Positions 19,682 through 29,564 of a DNA stretch of 64,000 nt are shown piece by piece. A program made the translations under genes and the position numbers. The DNA comes from AC-32 sp963717475 (GTDB taxonomy: Bacteria > Actinomycetota > Thermoleophilia > Gaiellales > Gaiellaceae), in NCBI GenBank assembly GCA_963717475.1, contig OY970337.1, positions 62,001-126,000 of the forward strand, read 5' to 3'. Position 1 is the stretch's first letter. Each line of letters begins with the position of its first letter. The notes under the pieces are model-generated. The model was given only the letters and a program-made list of their open reading frames with translations, was not told the origin of the DNA and ran no database searches.

Positions 19682-20440
19682 ATGGCGGGGCTCCTGGCGA
19701 TCGACGTCGGGAACACGCAGACCGTGCTGGGGCTCTTCGAGGGCGAGGAGCTGCGCGAGCATTGGCGCGTCGCGACCGAGTCCGAGCGCACCGGCGACGA
19801 GCTCGGGCTGCTCTTGCGCGGGCTCGTCGATCTCTCCGGCCTCGAGGGGATCGCGATGTCCTCCACGGTGCCGCCGCTCGCGCGTGCCTACGAGGAGCTG
19901 GCCGCCCGCGAGGGACTGGAGCTGCTGGTGCTCGGTCCTGGAGTGTCGACCGGAATCGCGGTTCGCTACGAGGACCCGCGCGAGGTCGGGCCCGACCGGA
20001 TCGCGAACGCGGTCGCAGCGCTGGAGCGCTACGGCGCGCCGTGCATCGTCGTCGACTTCGGAACGTCGACGAACTTCGACGTGGTCTCGCCCGAGGGCGA
20101 GTACGTGGGGGGCGTCCTGGCACCGGGCGTCGAGGTCTCGATGGAGGCGCTGTCGGCCCGCGCCGCCCGCTTGTTCTCGATCGACTTCGCCGAGCCGCCG
20201 ACGGTGATCGCGAAGAACACGACTGCCGCCCTGCAGTCCGGGCTGGTCTACGGGTTCGCGGGCCAGGTGGACGGGATCGTCGAGGCGATCCGCGGAGAGC
20301 TCGGCGTCGAGGCCCAGACGGTCGCCACCGGCGGTCTCGCCGAGCTGATCGTCCCGCACGCGCGCACGCTCGAGCGGATCGATCCGTTCCTCACCCTCGA
20401 GGGCGTCCGGCTCGTGTGGCAGCGGAGCCGGTCGGGCTAG
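19682..20440 (+). CDS. coaX: type III pantothenate kinase
   Basis: 252 residues: LLAIDVGNTQTVLGLF (phosphate-binding DxGNT), GPDRIANAVAALERYG, VDFGTSTNFDVV (catalytic Asp), GGVLAPGVEVSMEAL and the late VATGG. It catalyses the first step of CoA synthesis. Type III enzymes use a monovalent cation and resist CoA feedback. Its stop shares a CTAG with the convergent dusB gene. coaX upstream of lysS matches the conserved actinobacterial order. Confidence 0.95.
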   Translation: MAGLLAIDVGNTQTVLGLFEGEELREHWRVATESERTGDELGLLLRGLVDLSGLEGIAMSSTVPPLARAYEELAAREGLELLVLGPGVSTGIAVRYEDPREVGPDRIANAVAALERYGAPCIVVDFGTSTNFDVVSPEGEYVGGVLAPGVEVSMEALSARAARLFSIDFAEPPTVIAKNTTAALQSGLVYGFAGQVDGIVEAIRGELGVEAQTVATGGLAELIVPHARTLERIDPFLTLEGVRLVWQRSRSG

Positions 20441-21499
20441 CCGCCGCCGTAGATCGAGATCGGGAGGTCGAGGACGACGTCGTCGTCCCCGCTCGGCAGC
20501 TCCGCCTCGAGCCGCCCGAGCACTTCCGCCGCTCCCGGCGCTGCCGCGAACAACCTCGCCTCGACCTCGTCGAGCGTCTCGAGCTGCACCAGCTCCTGCT
20601 TGAACGGCCGCGGGAATCGCCCGCGTCCCAGGTACCAGCCGTAGAACTTCTTCAGAAACCCGTTCGAGCGGTGCTCGCCGAGCTCGCGCACGGTCTCTCG
20701 CATGAACAGGACGAGCTCTGCGACGACCTCCTCGCGCGTCGGCGGCTTCGCGGAGCCGTCGACGATCTCCCGCAGCGCCCACGGGTTCCCCTGCGCCGCG
20801 CGGCCGACCATCACGGCCGCCGCGCCCGTCGTCGCGAGGATGGCCTGGGCCCGCGCGCGCGAGGTCACGTCGCCGGACGCGATCACGGGCACGTCCACGA
20901 CCGAGACCATCTCCGCGGTCAGCGAATGGTCGGCCTCGCCCGTGTACATCTGCCGCGCCGAGCGCGGGTGCAGCGTCAGGGACGACGCCCCCGCCTCGAC
21001 CAGCCGCGGCCCGAGCTCGAGACATGCGCGCGAGCCGTTCTGCAGCCCGCGCCGCATCTTCACCGTCACCGGCACCGAAACCGCCCCGGCGACTGCGGCG
21101 ACGACCGCAGAGGCGCGCGCCGGGTCCTCGAGCATCGTCGCGCCGGCCCCCGTCTTCGTCACCTTCTTGACCGGGCAGCCGAAGTTGATGTCGACGAGAT
21201 CGGCGCCGGCGTCCTCGACCATGCGCGCCGCCTCGGCCATCACCGCGGGCTCCGAGCCGAAGATCTGCACGGCCAGAGGACGCTCGTCCGGCGGCGATCC
21301 GCAGGTAGCCGAGCGTCCGCTCGTTCCCGTGCTGCAGGCCCGCGCACGAGACCATTTCCGAGCAGACGAGCCCGGCGCCGTAGCGGCGGCCCTGGCGGCG
21401 AAATGCCTGGACGCTCACGCCCGCCATCGGAGCCAGCACGAGCCGCGTCGGGATCTCCACGTCGCGGATCCACCAGTGGCTGCGAAGATCTACCTGCAC
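20437..21499 (-). CDS. dusB: tRNA-dihydrouridine synthase (DusB type), one frameshift
   Basis: FMN enzyme reducing uridines in tRNA. N-terminal LVLAPMAGVSVQAFRR reads from GTG 21499; VQIFGSEPAVMAEAARM, DINFGCPVKKVTKTGAGA (catalytic Cys), VPVTVKMRRG, LTLHPRSARQMYTG, VPVIASGDV and VMVGRAAQGNPW read in the next frame after a break near 21288, where one base in GCCGCCGG is gained or lost. A TACTAT box 10 nt upstream supports GTG 21499. Confidence 0.88.
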
Positions 21500-21509
21500 A
21501 GAGCGGGAA

Positions 21510-21515
21510 ATAGTA
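21510..21515 (-). promoter_or_regulatory. -10-like TACTAT box for dusB
   Basis: TACTAT on the minus strand ends 10 nt before GTG 21499, next to the plus-strand greA promoter, making this a divergent promoter region. Confidence 0.45.
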
Positions 21516-21528
21516 CCCGGCCCAGGGG

Positions 21529-21558
21529 TTGACGTCCGTCCGCCCTCGTAGGTAACAT
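21529..21558 (+). promoter_or_regulatory. greA promoter
   Basis: TTGACG (21529-21534) and TAACAT (21553-21558) with an 18-nt spacer are a good sigma70-type match. Transcription from about 21565 would give a ~50-nt leader. Confidence 0.6.
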
Positions 21559-21571
21559 CCCCGCCCGCGAT

Positions 21572-21598
21572 GGCGCCCTCAGCGCCGCGCGTTTTTTC
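21572..21598 (+). promoter_or_regulatory. greA leader hairpin with T-run
   Basis: GGCGC / GCGCC arms around CCTCA are followed by GCGCG and a run of six T just before the AGGAGG site. It could be an attenuator or simply a GC-rich leader; the short stem makes a terminator role weak. Confidence 0.25.
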
Positions 21599-21613
21599 TT
21601 TCAGGAGGCCAGT

Positions 21614-22087
21614 TTGAAGGACGTAATCCTTACTCCCGAGGGCTACGAGAAGCTCAAGCAGGAGATCGAGTACCTCTCGAACGAGAAGCGCCGCGAAGTC
21701 GCGGACCGCATCAAGACCGCCCGCGAGTTCGGCGATATCGCCGAGAACGCCGAGTACGACGACGCGAAGAACGAGCAGGCCCTGCTCGAGCACCGCATCG
21801 CCACGCTCGAGGATCGGCTCCGCAGCGCGCGCGTGATCACGAAGAAGGACGTCGCCAAGGACGTCGTCTCCGTCGGCTCGAAGGTGAAGCTGCGCGACAT
21901 CGGCGCCAAGCAGACGTTCGAGTACAGGATCGTCGGGTCGGCCGAGGCCAACCCGGCCGAGAACAAGCTCTCGAACGAATCGCCGGTCGGCAAGGCGATC
22001 ATCGGCAAGAAGAAGGGCGAGACCGTCGAGGTCGAGGCGCCGCGCGGCGCCATGAAGTTCAAGATCCTCGAGATCAAAGCCGCTTAG
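21614..22087 (+). CDS. greA: transcription elongation factor GreA
   Basis: 157 residues, standard GreA length. N-terminal coiled coil with the acidic tip IAENAEYDDAKNEQALLEHR that enters the polymerase secondary channel, C-terminal FKBP-like domain with SPVGKAIIGKKKGETVEV. It stimulates transcript cleavage in backtracked RNA polymerase. TTG start with a perfect AGGAGG 6 nt upstream. Confidence 0.97.
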   Translation: MKDVILTPEGYEKLKQEIEYLSNEKRREVADRIKTAREFGDIAENAEYDDAKNEQALLEHRIATLEDRLRSARVITKKDVAKDVVSVGSKVKLRDIGAKQTFEYRIVGSAEANPAENKLSNESPVGKAIIGKKKGETVEVEAPRGAMKFKILEIKAA

Positions 22088-22090
22088 ACT
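22085..22090 (+). promoter_or_regulatory. -10-like TAGACT box, leaderless-type
   Basis: TAGACT includes the greA stop codon and ends 8 nt before the lysS ATG 22099; no Shine-Dalgarno is seen. Confidence 0.4.
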
Positions 22091-22098
22091 CGCAGCGC

Positions 22099-23458
22099 AT
22101 GGCGCTGCCGAAACGGTTTCCCGAGCGGGAAGAGATCTCCGCGGTCCGGGCTGAGGCCGAGAAGGCCGAGCCGGGGGAGTCCCTCGATGAGGAGCACCGG
22201 ATCGCCGGTCGCGTAATGGCCCGGCGTGAGATGGGGAAGCTCACCTTCCTCGATCTCGTCGACCGCTCCGGGCGGATTCAGCTGATCGCTCGGGAGAAGG
22301 TCGACCTCGACCTCGGCGACGTCGTCGGCGTCACCGGGAAAGCCTGGCCGGTCGAAGCGCGGCGAGCCGTCGCTCGAGGTCACGAAGCTCGAGCTGCTCG
22401 CGAAGATCCGCCGGCCGCTGCCGGACACCTTCCACGGCGTCACCGACGTCGAGACGCGCTACCGGCAGCGCTACCTCGACCTGCTCATGAGCGAGGAGTC
22501 GCGCGCGCTCGCGCAGACGCGCGCGAAAATCGTCGCCGCCGTCCGCGCCTACCTCGACGGCGAGGGCTTCCTCGAGGTCGAGACGCCGATCCTCCAGCCG
22601 CGCTACGGCGGCGGGTTCGCGGAGCCGTTCGTCACGCAGTCGAACGAGCTCGGCACCGATCTCTACCTCCGCATCGCCGACGAGCTCTACCTCAAGCGCC
22701 TGATCGTCGGCGGGCTCGAGAAGGTCTACGAGCTGAGCAAGGACTTCCGCAACGAGTCGATCTCCTACAAGCACTCGCCGGAGTTCACGCAGGTCGAGTG
22801 GTACGAGGCCTACGCGGACTACCGCGACACGATGGAGCGCACCGAGGCGCTCGTCGCCGCGGCCGCGGACGCGGTCGGAACGACGAAGGTCACTTTCCGG
22901 GGGCACGACATCGACCTGAGCCCGCCGTGGCAGCGGGTCAAGTTCGTCGAGGCGCTCGAGTCCAGGGGCGTGTGGTCGCGGGACGAGGCCGAGCTCCGCG
23001 CGAAGCTGCAGGAGGCCGGCGTCGACACGGAGCGCGACCGGTCGTGGTCGCAGCTCGCCGACCACGCGTACTCGCACTTCGTCGAGCCGGAGCTGATCCA
23101 GCCGACGATCGTCCACGACTGGCCGATCGAGCTCTCGCCGTTCGCGCGCACGACCGACGAGGACGAGACGCTCGTCGAGCGCTTCGAGTGCGTCGTCGCC
23201 GGGATGGAGTTCGCGAACGCCTTCAGCGAGCTCAACGACGCCGAGGAGCAGGAGCAGCGCTTCGCGATGCAGGAGGCCGAGCGCGAGGCCGGCGCCGAGG
23301 AGTCCGAGCCCGGCGACCCCGACTTCGTCGAGGCGCTCTCGTACGGGATGCCGCCGACCGGCGGGTGCGGAGTCGGGATCGACCGGTTGACGATGGTGCT
23401 GACGGGGAGCGACGCGATCCGCGACGTCATCCTCTTCCCGGCGCTTCGTTCCCGGTGA
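22099..23458 (+). CDS. lysS: lysine--tRNA ligase (class II), one frameshift
   Basis: N-terminal OB-fold (RVMARREMGKLTFLDLVDRS) reads in the frame of ATG 22099; after GDVVGVTGK the continuation (PGRSKRGEPSLEVTKLELL) is in the +1 frame, matching one extra A in GGGAAAG at ~22340. Class II motifs: motif 1 region YRQRYLDLL, motif 2 KDFRNESISYKHSPEFTQVE, motif 3 GCGVGIDRLTMVLTGS. About 453 codons, on the short side. The repaired product looks functional. Stop overlaps the next GTG. Confidence 0.9.
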
Positions 23459-24538
23459 CGCCCGAGCGGCGGTACGCGCTCGACGCGCTGCTCGACGCGC
23501 TCGGGCTCCCTCTCGACGAGTCGGTGCGCGTGGACGACACAGTCCTCGACGAGGTCTTCGGGCTCTTGACCCTGGCGCACGAGCAGGACACGGGCGTCGA
23601 CGAGCACGACCGCCCGCTGCCCCCGGCGGAGCCGCCGGGTCCGCGCGTCGCCGAGCTGGCCGCGAGTCTCGGCCCGGAGCGGCGCGGCTACCCGGGCGGC
23701 GAGCGCTTCCTGGTCGCGCTCACACACGACGTCGACCTCCTCGGGGTCGGCGGGTTCCCCGCGGCACTGCGCCGGCTCGCGGCCGGTGTCGTGCGCCGTT
23801 CTCCGGAGCGGCTGCGCGAGGGCTGGGCGTTCCTGCTGGACGCGTTCGCCCGGCGGGACCCGGCCTTCCTGCTCGAGCGGATGGGGCCGCCCTCGACCTG
23901 CTTCTTCCTCGTTCGCCAGGACGATCCGCACGACGGCTACCCGAAGCGCTACCGGCCGGCGCTGCCGAAGGCGCTCGAGCGGGCGGCGGCCGACGGCCGC
24001 GAGGTCGCGTTGCACGCGTCATACCGGGCCCGCGACCGCGAGGGTGGCATCGCCGAGGAAGCGCAGCTGCTCGGCGACGTCCGGGGCCTGCGCCACCACT
24101 ACCTGCGCAGCGACCCGGATCGGCTCGCAGCCGAGCTGCGCGCGGCGGGCCTGCGCTACGACTCGAGCATCGCCTGGGCGCCGCGGCCGGGCCTGCGGGC
24201 GGGAACGCCGTACCCGTACCGGCTGTGGGACGCCGAGCGCCGCGAGCCCGGCGCGTGGGAGCTGCCGCTCGTCGTGATGGACGCGTCGCTCGCCGAGGCG
24301 CGGTACGACGGCCCTGGACGCCGATCGCGGCCTCGAAGCTGCGGTCGAGGCCCTCGAGCCGGTTGCGGAGCACGGCGGCGCCGTCGCGATCCTCTGGCAC
24401 CCGCCGTCGCACCACCCACGCCTCTCGCGCGGCTACGACCGCGTCTACGCGCGCCTGCTCGAATGGATCGACGAGCACGGCGGCTGGACCGGCACCGCCT
24501 CGGAGGTGCTCGACCGCTGGGAGGCTCGCCGCCGCTAG
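23455..24538 (+). CDS. polysaccharide deacetylase-like (NodB-fold) protein, one frameshift
   Basis: GTG 23455 overlaps the lysS stop. The middle carries FLVALTHDVDLLG, resembling the NodB motif-1 Asp pair, then STCFFLVRQDDPH, GREVALHASYRAR and LRYDSSIAWAPRPG, as in large deacetylase-like proteins found in polysaccharide loci. The frame shifts near 24311: VMDASLAEARYDG, then LDADRGLEAAVEALEPVAEH in another frame, ending WTGTASEVLDRWEARRR. Its stop shares CTAG with the convergent phosphatase gene. Activity on cell-surface glycans is likely; substrate unknown. Confidence 0.7.
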
Positions 24539-25090
24539 CGAAAGAGGCGTTCGGCCAGCGACTCGGTGAGGCGCGCCAGCTCGCCCGCGATCCGCCGCTG
24601 GTCGCGGACTGTCAGTCCGAGCGGGTCGCCGAGCTCCTCGGCCTCGACCCCGGCCGCGCAGTGCGTGCGCCTGTCTCACCCGCACCCGCGCCCGCTCGGC
24701 CGGGTCGCTCGGGAGCGGCGGCCCCGGAATCCGGCCGAGCAGACCGACCAGCTCCGGGAGCGTGAACGACACCTCACGTGGTGCGCTGGACTCGACGACC
24801 GACGACTTGATGTGCCGCCGCTCGAAGCCGAGCACGAGGTCCGCTCGGCTGAGGTCGACCCGGGCGAGTCCACGTGCCCGGTGCTCGGAGAGGTCGAGCC
24901 CGAGCTCCCTCGCGATCTCGACCGCCTCCGGCAGCGCGGGCCGTCCGCCGAGGTCGAGCGTCCCCAGCGACGCGATCCGGATGGGCAGGCCGCGGGTCTC
25001 CTCCTCGAGCAGCGCCGCGGCGAGCGGGCTGCGGAAGCGGTTCCCGGTGCAGACGAACGCGACCCGGAAGTCGCCCTCGTCGACGCTCAG
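24535..25090 (-). CDS. low-molecular-weight protein-tyrosine phosphatase, one frameshift
   Basis: P-loop CTGNRFRSP near the N-terminus is the LMW-PTP signature, with LPIRIASLGTLDLGG and GLDLSEHRARGL following. After a break near 24660 the C-terminus, with a conserved DP (GDPLG) and the helix RIAGELARLTESLAERLF, reads in the other frame. No ATG/GTG/TTG sits at the family N-terminus; CTG 25090, overlapping the upstream TGA and preceded by GAAAGG, is the best candidate. Such phosphatases (Wzb type) dephosphorylate tyrosine autokinases of capsule export; one is encoded 5 kb upstream in the same operon. Confidence 0.75.
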
Positions 25091-26059
25091 CGGACGTGCC
25101 TTTCCTCGAAGCCGACCGCGCGCTCGATCCGCAGCTGCCGCGAGCGCAGCGAGCGGGCCGGCCAGCCGCGGCGCAGCGCGCATCACGCGCGCCTTCCAGA
25201 GCAGCGGACGCTCGCTCGGGGCAGAGGCTCCGCGGCCGCGCGGTAGCCGGCCGCCGCCTCGCGGTAGCGGCCGCGCGCAGGGCCTCGTCGCCGGCGCGGC
25301 CCAGCTCGGCGGGACCCGGGCCGCAGAGCCGGCGCTCGAGGTAGGCGCGCTCCTCGGCGTTCAGATCGTTCGCTGGCCGCGGCCTTTCGCAGGACGGCGC
25401 CCGCGTGCTCGTCCATCCGCTTCGCGTCGGCCGCGAGACCCTGCGTCGCCCCAGCGGTAGAGCGCGTAGCGGCTCGCGGCTGGAGCGCGACGCGCCGGCC
25501 GGCGTAGATCGCGCGCAGCCAGAAGTCCCAGTCCTCGGCGACGGCGAGCTCCTCGTCGAACGGCCCGATCTCCTCGGCGAGCGCCTTCGGGAAGAGCGAC
25601 ATCGTGGAGACGAAGTTCTGCTCCAGGATCGCGAGCCGCTGGCGCTCCGGCCGCGGGAAGCCGCCCTTGTAGCGGGTGCGCGACGGGTGGATGCCGCCCG
25701 GGAAGAGCCAGTAGCAGTTCGAGGTCGCGAGCCCGCCGCTCGCTCGCTGTCGTAGGTCGCGACGAGCGCCTCCAGGTGGCGCGGGAGGAGGACGTCGTCG
25801 GCGTCGCAGAAGGCGATCAGCTCGCCGCTGCGCCTCGGCGATCCCGCGATTGCGAGCGGCCGCGACGCCGGCGTTCTCCTGGCGGACGACGCGAACCGGC
25901 TCCGGGAACGCGGCCGCGATCTGCGCCGGTCGCGTCGCGCGAGCCGTCGTCGACGACGACCACCTCGAGGTCGCCGTAGGTCTGCCAGAGCGCCGATGAG
26001 ATCGCGGCGCCGACCGTCGTCTCGGCGTCGAAGGCCGGGATCACGACCGAGACCCTCAC
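25087..26059 (-). pseudogene. family 2 glycosyltransferase, multiple frameshifts
   Basis: Starts with GTG 26059 (GTGA overlap with the previous gene): VSVVIPAFDAETTVGAAI and LEVVVVDDGSRDAT are the GT-A nucleotide-sugar and DxD-proximal motifs. Later MSLFPKALAEEIGPFDEELA and VAEDWDFWLRAIYAGRRV (acceptor region ED-W) and the end RQLRIERAVGFEERHVR appear in different frames, so at least five indels interrupt it. It would transfer a sugar from a nucleotide donor in repeat-unit assembly. Probably one intact gene blurred by consensus errors. Confidence 0.7.
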
Positions 26060-27107
26060 GCCGCCAGCCTCTCGTAGAGCGCGAGGAAGCTCGCCACGAG
26101 CGCGGCGTCCGAGCCGGCGCCCTCGACGCGCCGGCCCGCTTCGCCGAGGCGGCGCGGCCAGCTCGCGGTCGTCGAGCACCCGGCGCAGCGCGGCGGCCAG
26201 CGCGTCGGCCTCCTCGGGCGACGAGCAGCGCGTTCTCGCCGTCGGTGACGAGCTCGCGGAGGCCGCGCACGCTCGGTCGCGACGAGCGGCGTTCCGGACG
26301 CGAGCGCCTCGAGCGCGGTCAGCGGCAGCCCTTCCCAGCGCGACGGCATCACGACCGCGTCGGCCGCGCCCATCAGCGCTCGCGCGTCCGGCGCACGCCG
26401 AGGAAGACGACGCGGTCGGCACGCCGAGCTCGGCAGCGCGGCTGCTCCAGCTTCGAGCGCAGCGGCCCGTCGCCGACGATCGCGAGCGTCGCGTCCGGCA
26501 CCTGCGGCGATCGCCGCGATCGCGAGCGCGTGGTTCTTCTGCTCGACGAGCCGGCCGACCGCGACGCACGAGCCGCGTGCCGGTCCGGGCCCGAGCTCCG
26601 AGCGGTCGGCGGGGGGCGGCGCAGGGCCAACCGCGTTCGGAACGGTCGCGAGCGGCGCGAGCCCGTGCTCGCTCGAAGGGCGGCCGCGACGCCGGGCCCG
26701 CACGCCACCGGCGGCAGGCCCGACAGCGCGGAGGAGCCGCACCGTCGCCGGCCAGTCCTCCTCCGGCGACGCCGTGGACGTTGACGAGCCCCGGCGGGCG
26801 GCTGCCCGCGGCGCGTGGCGAGCCCGGCGAGGACCGCCATCGTCGGGTTGTGCGCGTGCACGACGTCGGGCCGCGTCTCGCGGACGGCTCGGCGCACGGC
26901 GAGCGCCGCGGCCGGCACGCGCCACGGCCGGCGGCTGGACGAGCGGCAGCGGGAAGGCCTCAGCGTCGAGCTCGTCGGCCAGCGGTCCCGGGCGCGGCCG
27001 CGACGAACGACCTCGTGGCCCGCACCTCGCGCGCCGCGGTACGCCGAGAGCAGGACCCGCTCGGCGCCGCCGGTGCCGAGCTCCTGGATCACGTGGAGGA
27101 TCCGCAC
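26056..27107 (-). pseudogene. family 4 glycosyltransferase, multiple frameshifts
   Basis: GTG 27107 begins RILHVIQELGTGGAERVLL, the GT-B start. PDVVHAHNPTMAVLAGLATR, AVGRLVEQKNHALAI, AIVGDGPLRSKLE and the donor-site stretch DAVVMPSRWEGLPLTALEAL (E-x7-E) appear across three frames, ending ALVASFLALYERLAA. Many single-base indels. It overlaps the preceding gene by 19 nt and the following one by 4, consistent with one operon. Confidence 0.7.
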
Positions 27108-28205
27108 AGCTCCTCGTAGAGCTCGACCGTGCGGCGGGCGATCCCTTCGGCCGAGAAGTGCTCCGCGGCGCGAGCACGGCGCCGCCTGCGCCGAGCTCGC
27201 GGCGCCGGGCGCCGTCGGCGGCGAGCGAATCGAGGGCCGTCGGCGAGCGCCGCCGGATTCTCCGGCTCGACGACGAAGCCCGTCACGCCGTCGACGACCA
27301 GCTCGGGGATCCCGCCGACGCGCGTGCCGACGACCGGCAGGCCGGCGGCCATCGCCTCGAGGATCGCGAGCGGCAGGTTGTCGGCGCGCGAGGGCTGGAC
27401 GAGCACGTCGAGCGGCGGCGAACGGGTCGCGCATGTCGGCGACGAAGCCGTGGAAGCGCGCGTCGACGCCGGCCGCCCGGGCCTGGCGCTCGAGCTCGTC
27501 GCGCAGCGAGCCGACGCCGTAGATCTCCAGCCGCAGCGGCGCCTCGGCGAGCCGCGCCGCCTCGATCAGCACGTCGATTCCCTTCCAGTACTCGAGGTTC
27601 GCCGCGACGCCGGCGACGAGGACGTCGCCCGTCGCGGGCCGGTCGACCGGCTCCGCGAGCTCGATCCCGTACGGAATCACGTGGACGAGCCGCGCCGGAA
27701 AGCCGTGCGCGAGCATGAAGTCGGCCATCGCCTGCGACGGCGCGACGACGTGACCGAGCCGCGTCAGCGCGGCCTCGATCCGCAGGTAGCCCTGCACGAG
27801 CCACGCGATCCGCGCCGCGGAGACGCCGGGCGGGTCCGGCGCGTCGGGCCGGCCGATCCTCGCGGCGATCTCCTCGGGCATCCCGTGGAGCGTATGGAGG
27901 ACGCGCGACCCGCGCAGCCGCCCCGCCAGGCGTCCGAAGAGACCGGCGCGCCGGTCGTGGGTGTGGACGACGTCGGCTCCGTCGACGAGCGGCCAGGAGC
28001 GCCTTCGCCGCCGCGCACGTCGAGCTTGTGCCGCGATCGGGACGACCTCCACGGGCACGCCGAGCGCGCGGAAGGTCTCCGCGACCGGCTCGTTGCCGCA
28101 GACGACCGGGACGGCGACACCCGCCGCGGCGACCCGCGGCACCAGCTGCCTCAGGTGCGTGAGCGGCCCGCCGCGCTCGATCGTCGAGACGTAGACGACC
28201 TTCAT
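27089..28205 (-). pseudogene. family 4 glycosyltransferase, multiple frameshifts
   Basis: ATG 28205 starts KVVYVSTIERGGPLTHLRQL. The first ~200 residues are nearly clean (VVHTHDRRAGLFGRLAGRL, SRVLHTLHGMPEE, VHVIPYGIELAEPV, NLEYWKGIDVLIEAARL), then the frame changes near 27420 to LVQPSRADNLPLAILEAMAA and again near 27240 before the end TVELYEELCGSS. The donor-site E-x7-E is present. ATG overlaps the stop of the ligase gene. Confidence 0.75.
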
Positions 28206-29557
28206 CGCAGCTCAGCTGCGCGCTGCTGCTCGCCGCGGATCCAGATCGCCGCGGCGAGCCCGCCGATCAGCCAGAACGGCAGGAAGTACTGCTCCGAGAG
28301 GAACATCGCGCTCACGACCGCGATCGTCAGCGAGATCCGTAACGCGCGCACGAAGCCGGGGTCGCCGTAGCCCGCGCTCGAGCGACGTCGTCAGGCGCAC
28401 GAAGGCGAGCAGCGAGGTACAGCGGCGAAGCAGGCACATCGCGAGCAGCCCGAGCTCGGCGGCGATGTCGAGCAGCGCGTTGTGCGCGACGGTCAGCGTG
28501 AAGGTGCCGACCGGCTGTCCCGTCAGCTGGTTGTAGTGGAACTGGAAGTTGCCGGGCCCGACGCCGAGGAGCGGGTGGTCGCTCGCGAGCCGCGACGCCG
28601 CGCCCCACGCGCCGAAGCGGGTCGAGACGTTCTGCTGCGCGACCTGCGCTTGAGCAGCAGCGCCTGGTGGAACTGCTGCGGGTTGCTGTGGATCACGAGC
28701 AGCACGCCGATGCCTGCGAGCGCGCCGGCGGCCAGCGTCACCTGAGACCCGGCGGCGGTCGGTGATCACGAAGAGCAGGAAGCCGACCGCCAGCCCGAGG
28801 AAGGCTCCGCGCGAGAGGCTGAGCAGGATCCCGGCCGAGACGAGCGCGATCCCGGCGAGGAGAAGCGGCCGCAGCATCCTCGGCCCCGAGAGCAGGAAGA
28901 ACATGAGCGGCAGCGAGGTGGCGAGGACGAAGGCGAAGTCGTTCTGGTTCACGTACGGGAGCGTCGCCAGCTCCTGCTTGCCGGAGAGGTACTGCTCGAG
29001 CCCGAGTGCGGCGGCGATCGAGCACGAGACGGCCAGCGTCCACGCGATCCGCGCTGGAAGACCCGGTCGTGGCCGAACCTGGCTGAAGATCAGGTAGACG
29101 GCGGCGAAGCTCGCGTAGCGGACCGTGGTCGTGACTCGCGGGGCCGGTCTCCTGGGCCTGGATCGTCGAGAGCATCGCGAGGCCGAGAATCCCGAGGACG
29201 AGCGCCTGGCCGCGCTCGAAGACGAGCACCCGCCGCTGGCGGAGAACCGTCAGCCCGAAGCTCGCGATCGCAAGCCCGCCGGCGAGCTTGGTGACGCTGA
29301 TCCCGGCCGGCCCCGACGAGAAGGCGCCCTCGAGCGGAGCGGCCGCGACGACGAGCAGGAGCGCGAGGTCGGTCCGCAGCAGGAAGCACGAGCGCGCCTG
29401 CTCCGAGCGCGACGGCGAGCAGGAACGCGGCGGGGCGATACGCCGCCCCGGCAGCGCACACCGCGGCCGCCGCCAGGAGGACGAGCAGCCCGCCGAGCTC
29501 GGCGGCGTCTGGGAGGGGGCGCCGGAGCGCCGTCTCTACACGCGAAGTGCCCAGCAA
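28202..29557 (-). pseudogene. O-antigen ligase/polymerase-type membrane protein, multiple frameshifts
   Basis: Long hydrophobic protein with Wzy_C/O-antigen-ligase features: NQNDFAFVLATSLPLMFFLL, LSLSRGAFLGLAVGFLLFV, then ASDHPLLGVGPGNFQFHYNQ and TVAHNALLDIAAELGLLAM (conserved His/Asn of the large loop). Segments lie in three frames; the C-terminus WIRGEQQRAAELR ends at a TGA overlapping the next ATG. It would polymerise or ligate lipid-linked repeats outside the membrane. The second ligase-type gene at 41.8-43.7 kb is unrelated in length and intact. Confidence 0.7.
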
Positions 29558-29564
29558 GGCCGCC

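Noticed and set aside
23459..24765. Apparent 888-codon frame running from lysS into the deacetylase gene
   Set aside because: It is created by the lysS frameshift: the middle part is out of frame with the synthetase, and the deacetylase has its own GTG at 23455.
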